In this document: piece by piece, positions 5,726 to 8,172 of the stretch
How the letters are laid out: every line of letters begins with the position of its first letter
Numbering within the stretch: position 1 is the first letter of the stretch
Assembly: GCA_023388315.1 (NCBI GenBank)
Contig: JAEWGM010000026.1
Coordinates: 1-8,172 of the forward strand
Length of the DNA stretch: 8,172 nt
Source of the DNA: Bacteroidota bacterium
Lineage (GTDB): Bacteria > Bacteroidota > Bacteroidia > Bacteroidales > Dysgonomonadaceae
Reading direction: 5' to 3'
The notes under the pieces: generated by a model
The model's database searches: none
What the model saw: only the letters and a program-made list of their open reading frames with translations
Told to the model about the DNA's origin: nothing
Translations under genes and position numbers: made by a program

Positions 5726-5766
5726 TCAACCCTGAAGGGGTTGAAGTTCAGCCCTCTTCGGGGCTG
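5726..5766. repeat. Two further hairpins inside the array
   Basis: TCAACCC/GGGTTGA with loop TGAAG (5726-5744) is followed by CAGCCC/GGGCTG with loop TCTTCG (5749-5766). Centres are only about 22 nt apart, so they do not fit the 28-30 nt spacing of the standard unit. They could be a shortened unit or two half-units. Confidence 0.6.
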
Positions 5767-5787
5767 TGGGCAGTGTGGTGCTTACTA

Positions 5788-5832
5788 CCCCGCACTTCGT
5801 GCGGAGTTATTAATGTTTAGTCCCTTCGGGAC
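5788..5832 (+). repeat. Double-hairpin unit 4 (forward orientation)
   Basis: Hairpin A is CCGCAC-ttc-GTGCGG, extended by one mismatch and one further pair (5788-5806). The spacer begins TTATTAATG. Hairpin B is GTCCC-ttc-GGGAC (5820-5832), extended across one mismatch by three T-A pairs. Loop centres are 29 nt apart. Confidence 0.8.
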
Positions 5833-5836
5833 AAAA

Positions 5837-5881
5837 GTATCAAATCAAAAGTACTTTGTTAAAACTTTATACTTTTGATAC
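5837..5881. repeat. AT-rich inverted repeat in the array
   Basis: GTATCAAA at 5837-5844 pairs with TTTGATAC at 5874-5881, enclosing a 29-nt loop. The loop also contains AAAAGTAC and ATACTTTT, which can extend the pairing. Its AT-rich composition and large loop differ from the compact hairpins on either side. Confidence 0.5.
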
Positions 5882-5908
5882 AAGCCTCCAACAGGTGAAA
5901 TAACGCAA

Positions 5909-5960
5909 AAACGCTGTAAGCGTTTCCCTAAAAAAGGTTTGGTAAACTCTTACAGAGTTT
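5909..5960. repeat. Two 7-bp hairpins, non-standard spacing
   Basis: AAACGCT-gta-AGCGTTT (5909-5925) and AAACTCT-tac-AGAGTTT (5944-5960) both have perfect 7-bp stems and 3-nt loops, typical of hairpin B of the double units. Their centres are 35 nt apart, and no clear GC-rich hairpin A accompanies either. Confidence 0.65.
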
Positions 5961-5984
5961 GGTGCTGATAGGCATACACGCCGC

Positions 5985-6030
5985 CTCCAATTGAAATTGG
6001 GGTTATGCACAGGTTTGTCCTACGGACAAA
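5985..6030 (+). repeat. Double-hairpin unit 5 (forward orientation)
   Basis: Hairpin A is CTCCAAT/ATTGGGG (5985-6002, one G-T pair). An 11-nt spacer TTATGCACAGG follows. Hairpin B is TTTGTCC-tac-GGACAAA (6014-6030), a perfect 7-bp stem. Loop centres are about 28.5 nt apart. Confidence 0.75.
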
Positions 6031-6096
6031 TTTTCGTCGGTCAGTAATGATTTCTAATATATATTGCACGTTAGGGGAGTAAAGGATAATAATTTT

Positions 6097-6121
6097 GTAA
6101 AATGATTATCGTAAATTTTAC
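6097..6121. repeat. Short AT-rich inverted repeat
   Basis: GTAAAAT at 6097-6103 pairs with ATTTTAC at 6115-6121 around an 11-nt loop. It contains AAAATGATTATC (6099-6110), identical to the left end of the inverted-repeat element at 4746-4757. Confidence 0.4.
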
Positions 6122-6128
6122 CTAACTT

Positions 6129-6170
6129 GCGCTGAAAGCGCGTTAGCACATAGCGTAGGGCAACGCCCTA
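6129..6170 (-). repeat. Double-hairpin unit 6 (reverse orientation)
   Basis: Hairpin B is GCGCT-gaa-AGCGC at 6129-6141, with outer pairs CTAA/TTAG. Hairpin A is TAGGGC-aac-GCCCTA at 6156-6170, with outer ACA/TGT pairing around a bulge. Loop centres are 28 nt apart. On the - strand the spacer reads CGCTATGTGCTAAC. Confidence 0.7.
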
Positions 6171-6196
6171 TGTATCGATAAGCATACAATGCCTGA

Positions 6197-6238
6197 GCGC
6201 TGAAAGTGCGAAAGAAATTCTTAAGCCCTGTACGGGTT
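6197..6238 (-). repeat. Double-hairpin unit 7 (reverse orientation)
   Basis: Hairpin B is GCGCT-gaa-AGTGC (6197-6209, one G-T pair). Hairpin A is AGCCC/GGGTT with loop TGTAC (6224-6238, one G-T pair). Loop centres are 28 nt apart. It is the most decayed of the units and lies directly after unit 6 in the same orientation. Confidence 0.55.
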
Positions 6239-6306
6239 GTTGCTTCAAAATAGTGCGTATCCTTTTTTCTCTTGCCAAGTTGTGGCATTATTAAAGGCCC
6301 ATTGTT

Positions 6307-6314
6307 TATCTTTG
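6307..6314 (+). promoter_or_regulatory. Promoter -7 element of the pseudouridine synthase gene
   Basis: TATCTTTG matches the Bacteroidota -7 consensus TAnnTTTG exactly. The -33 side is weak: TTGTG at 6280-6284 lies 22-24 nt upstream, slightly further than ideal. It implies a leader of about 60 nt before the ATG at 6383. Confidence 0.5.
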
Positions 6315-6382
6315 TGTCTTTAATTATTCGAACAGAATCTAAGTATAATCGTCTAAATTCTTAATACTGTAATCATCTACTT

Positions 6383-7057
6383 ATGAATGTTTTATACGAA
6401 GACAACCATCTTATTATCGTAAACAAAGCCGCGGGCGAAATTGTGCAAGGCGACAAAACGAGCGATAAACCGCTTTCGGAAATGGTGAAAGAGTACCTGA
6501 AAGTGAAATACAACAAGCCCGGCAACGTGTTTTGCGGCGTTACGCACCGGTTAGACCGCCCAACGAGTGGGGTGGTCGTGTTCGCCAAAACAAGCAAAGC
6601 GTTGTCGCGCTTGAATGAGATGTTTAAAAAAGGACAAATGGATAAAACGTATTGGGCAATTGTGAAAAAGCACCCGGCGAAAGAAGAAGATACGCTGACG
6701 CATTATTTGATTAAAACCGAGCGAAATAACAAATCCACCGCGTACGATACGGAGAAACCCAACACTAAAAAAGCGGTTTTGCACTATAAACTGATAGCTT
6801 CATCGGATAATTACTACTTGCTGGAAGTGGATTTGGAAACAGGCAGGCATCACCAAATTCGATGTCAACTGTCAAAAATCGGAAGCCCGATAAAAGGCGA
6901 TTTAAAATATGGCGCTGAGCGCTCCAACCCCGATGGCAGCATTAGCCTGCACGCCCGAAGCATATCGTTTGTGCATCCCGTTTCTAAAGAGGAAATATCA
7001 ATAACAGCTCCTGTTCCGGAAGATAGTTTGTGGAAAGCGATAACTGCCGGGGTTTAA
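6383..7057 (+). CDS. RluA-family RNA pseudouridine synthase
   Basis: Converts specific uridines in rRNA or tRNA to pseudouridine; cytosolic. The 224-residue protein opens with VLYEDNHLIIVNKAAG (residues 3-18), the RluA family start. It has the catalytic motif HRLDRPTSG at 55-63 with Asp58 as the nucleophile, KTYWAIV (88-94), and LETGRHHQIRCQL (about 152-164). It then has GSPIKGDLKYG (168-178), and LHARSISFVHP near the C-terminus. There is no N-terminal S4 domain, so it is the short catalytic-domain-only type. That form includes RluA- and TruC-like enzymes and several Bacteroidota paralogues, so the target base cannot be named. It stands alone after the hairpin array, with its own promoter, and converges on the response-regulator gene. 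Confidence 0.93.
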   Translation: MNVLYEDNHLIIVNKAAGEIVQGDKTSDKPLSEMVKEYLKVKYNKPGNVFCGVTHRLDRPTSGVVVFAKTSKALSRLNEMFKKGQMDKTYWAIVKKHPAKEEDTLTHYLIKTERNNKSTAYDTEKPNTKKAVLHYKLIASSDNYYLLEVDLETGRHHQIRCQLSKIGSPIKGDLKYGAERSNPDGSISLHARSISFVHPVSKEEISITAPVPEDSLWKAITAGV

Positions 7058-7063
7058 ACGGTT

Positions 7064-7147
7064 CAAAATTTAAAGTTCAAAGTTCAAAGTTCAAAGTTTA
7101 TAGTTCCTTGCCAACCGCTAACCGCTAACCGCCAATAGCTAAAAACT
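7064..7147. repeat. 84-bp heptamer array between convergent genes
   Basis: Twelve 7-nt steps are in one register. Units at 7064-7098 are CAAAGTT-like (three exact, two variant). TATAGTT and CCTTGCC follow as a transition, then AACCGCT, AACCGCT, AACCGCC, AATAGCT and AAAAACT (7113-7147). Two unit sequences therefore share one uninterrupted 7-nt period. It fills the 99-base gap between the pseudouridine synthase stop (7057) and the response-regulator stop (7157). I see no hairpin terminator in the gap. Confidence 0.8.
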
Positions 7148-7156
7148 CCCCGCCCT

Positions 7157-7768
7157 CTATATCAACTTATGCTCATACGCCATTTTAACCAATACCGCCG
7201 TGTTGCGCGCGCCAAGTTTAAACAACAAGTTTTTTCGGTAGCTGTTCACGGTTTCCACACCCAGAAACAATTTTTCGGCAATTTCGGCATTGGTGTAGCC
7301 GTCAACGATAAGCTTCAATAAATCTTTTTCGCGCGGTGTGAGCCAAATGTTTTTCATGGTGGAGCGCTTCATTAGCATATCTATTTGTTCGCAGAGGAAT
7401 TTATCGCCATCCACCACTGTTTCAATGCCCAGCAAAATTTCTTCGGGCATGGCATTCTTAATCACATAACCCGACGCGCCGTTTTCCATCATTTGCCGCA
7501 CGATAGCGTATTCCGAATAGCTTGTCAAAGCCATAATTTTCACATTGGGGTAAAGTGTGTGTATTTCTTTGCACAAGTCTATGCCGCTGGCATCGGGCAG
7601 GTTAATGTCCAATAAAAGAACCTCGGGCAAGTCACGCCGAAGCCGCTTCATACACTCTTTTCCGGTGTAGCTCACCGCGGTGGTTTTGGCAAATCCCGAA
7701 CCATCTACCAGGTTTTGCAGGCCTTCTGCTAGGATTTTATGGTCGTCAACAATATGTACGGTAATCAT
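7157..7768 (-). CDS. NarL/LuxR-family response regulator
   Basis: A 203-residue cytosolic transcription factor of a two-component system. The receiver domain (about 1-120) has the acidic pair Asp8-Asp9, phospho-acceptor Asp54 in LLLDINLPD, Thr82 in MALTSYS, Tyr101 and Lys104 in GYVIKNA: a complete and presumably active site. The C-terminal LuxR-type helix-turn-helix starts at LTPREKDLLKLI (143-154) and continues with GYTNAEIAEKLFLGVETVNS and the HTH recognition helix, ending in KLGARNTAVLVKMAYEHKLI. The ATG at 7768 is followed at once by the first beta strand. The gene lies 40 nt downstream of the histidine kinase gene on the same strand, which makes a pair. Nothing in the window identifies the target genes or the signal. 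Confidence 0.95.
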   Translation of the reverse strand: MITVHIVDDHKILAEGLQNLVDGSGFAKTTAVSYTGKECMKRLRRDLPEVLLLDINLPDASGIDLCKEIHTLYPNVKIMALTSYSEYAIVRQMMENGASGYVIKNAMPEEILLGIETVVDGDKFLCEQIDMLMKRSTMKNIWLTPREKDLLKLIVDGYTNAEIAEKLFLGVETVNSYRKNLLFKLGARNTAVLVKMAYEHKLI

Positions 7769-7786
7769 TTTATTTACGATTTTAGA

Positions 7787-7802
7787 TCCGTCAGTGGACG
7801 GA
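7787..7802. repeat. 16-bp hairpin between kinase and regulator genes
   Basis: TCCGTC/GACGGA with loop AGTG lies in the 40-nt intercistronic gap. It matches 12 of 16 positions of the core of the palindrome at 261-276, and one of the changes is a paired C-G to T-A swap. It could tune the kinase-to-regulator expression ratio or be a small mobile palindrome. Confidence 0.55.
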
Positions 7803-7808
7803 CAAGTT

Positions 7809-8172
7809 TTACGTTTTCAAGGCGTCTGCCACTATCTTAAATTCCACATTTATCTCCGTGCCCTTGCCGGATTCGGAATACACCTCCAGGCTTCCGCCAA
7901 CCGATTCGGCTCGTGTGCGGATGTTGTTTAGCCCCGTGCCTTTTACTTTCTGTTGAACATCGAAGCCTTTTCCATCGTCTTGCACGGTGAGCGATACGCG
8001 GTCATCCTCTTGCACAATTTGCACGTTAATGTTTTCAGCTTCGGAATATTTCAACGCGTTGTTCACCAATTCGTGAACGCTGCGATAAATCATGATTTCC
8101 AATGTGTTATCAAGGCGCTCGTCATTCCCGAAGAAATGAAAATGCACGTTTGAAAAACTATCGCAAAAGTCT
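7809..8172 (-). CDS. Sensor histidine kinase, C-terminal ATPase domain (partial)
   Basis: The frame is open from the window edge (8172) down to a TAA at 7809-7811; the real start is outside. The visible 120 residues are the HATPase_c domain. The N box HELVNNALKYSEA is near 8075, the G1 box DDGKGFD near 7979 and the G2 box GTGLNNIRTRAESVGGSL near 7940, ending in KIVADALKT. The N-box form HELVNNALKYS and the RTRAESVGG helix are typical of NarX/DesK-type (HisKA_3) kinases, which pair with NarL-type regulators such as the one encoded 40 nt downstream. The sensor and phospho-accepting histidine regions are not visible. The GTG at 8147 is not a credible start because sequence upstream of it in the same frame still reads as kinase. 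Confidence 0.93.
   Translation of the reverse strand, partial: DFCDSFSNVHFHFFGNDERLDNTLEIMIYRSVHELVNNALKYSEAENINVQIVQEDDRVSLTVQDDGKGFDVQQKVKGTGLNNIRTRAESVGGSLEVYSESGKGTEINVEFKIVADALKT

Larger units (their letters stand above)
5547..6382. other. 836-base non-coding region dominated by hairpin repeats
   Basis: No credible gene is visible. From left to right it holds 47 bases without clear features (5547-5593), a possible insertion-sequence end (5594-5609), a hairpin array (5658-6238), an AT-rich stretch with a small inverted repeat (6097-6121), and a promoter (6307-6314) with the leader of the pseudouridine synthase gene. The only sizeable open frame (5693-5878) runs through hairpins and has no family resemblance. 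Confidence 0.7.

Noticed and set aside
5693..5878. 61-codon open frame on the + strand
   Set aside because: It runs through several hairpins of the array; the protein has no family resemblance and no domain-like composition, so it is most likely a by-product of repeat sequence.
309..6238. CRISPR array
   Set aside because: Hairpin sequences differ between copies, orientations are mixed and no constant direct repeat with equal spacers exists.

Overview
The window looks like chromosomal DNA from a member of the Bacteroidota, most likely Bacteroidales. Pointers are: a QueA of the longer Bacteroidota type, a Smr protein with the N-terminal DUF2027-type domain, short lipoproteins whose signal peptides end in SC/GC, genes without Shine-Dalgarno sequences but with A-rich leaders, and two good matches to the Bacteroidota -7 promoter element TAnnTTTG. 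The assignment is from family knowledge and inspection only.

Layout. 1-117 is the 3' end of an unidentified + strand gene. 118-490 is non-coding and holds a heptamer repeat, a perfect 42-bp palindrome and two double-hairpin units. 491-1096 (+) is a small AT-rich lipoprotein, convergent with queA at 1165-2382 (-). The short space upstream of queA carries its promoter and, nearly on top of it, a possible promoter for the rightward cluster: DUF2027/Smr protein (2562-3623), LEA-like lipoprotein (3677-4264) and an ArgR-family regulator (4267-4743). A 155-bp element with 12-bp inverted ends separates argR from the uridine kinase gene udk (4938-5546). An 836-base non-coding stretch (5547-6382) follows, holding a possible insertion-sequence end and a dense hairpin array, then a promoter and an RluA-type pseudouridine synthase (6383-7057, +). 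On the - strand, running towards it, are a NarL/LuxR response regulator (7157-7768) and the C-terminal ATPase domain of its probable sensor kinase (7809 to the window edge). A heptamer repeat array fills the gap between the convergent genes.

Functionally the coding part is ordinary housekeeping: two RNA-modification enzymes, pyrimidine salvage, an ArgR-type regulator, one two-component system and two lipoproteins. No defence system, CRISPR array or biosynthetic cluster is visible.

The interesting material is between the genes. At least seven copies of a bipartite unit are present in both orientations. Each has two hairpins of different stem sequence whose loop centres are always 28-30 nt apart, mostly with a TTAT-like start to the spacer. 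The stems differ between copies yet stay paired, so structure is kept rather than sequence. A second repeat class has a strict 7-nt period with different unit sequences at three places. I recall similar-looking spacers in environmental Bacteroidota genomes but know no established name or function for them.
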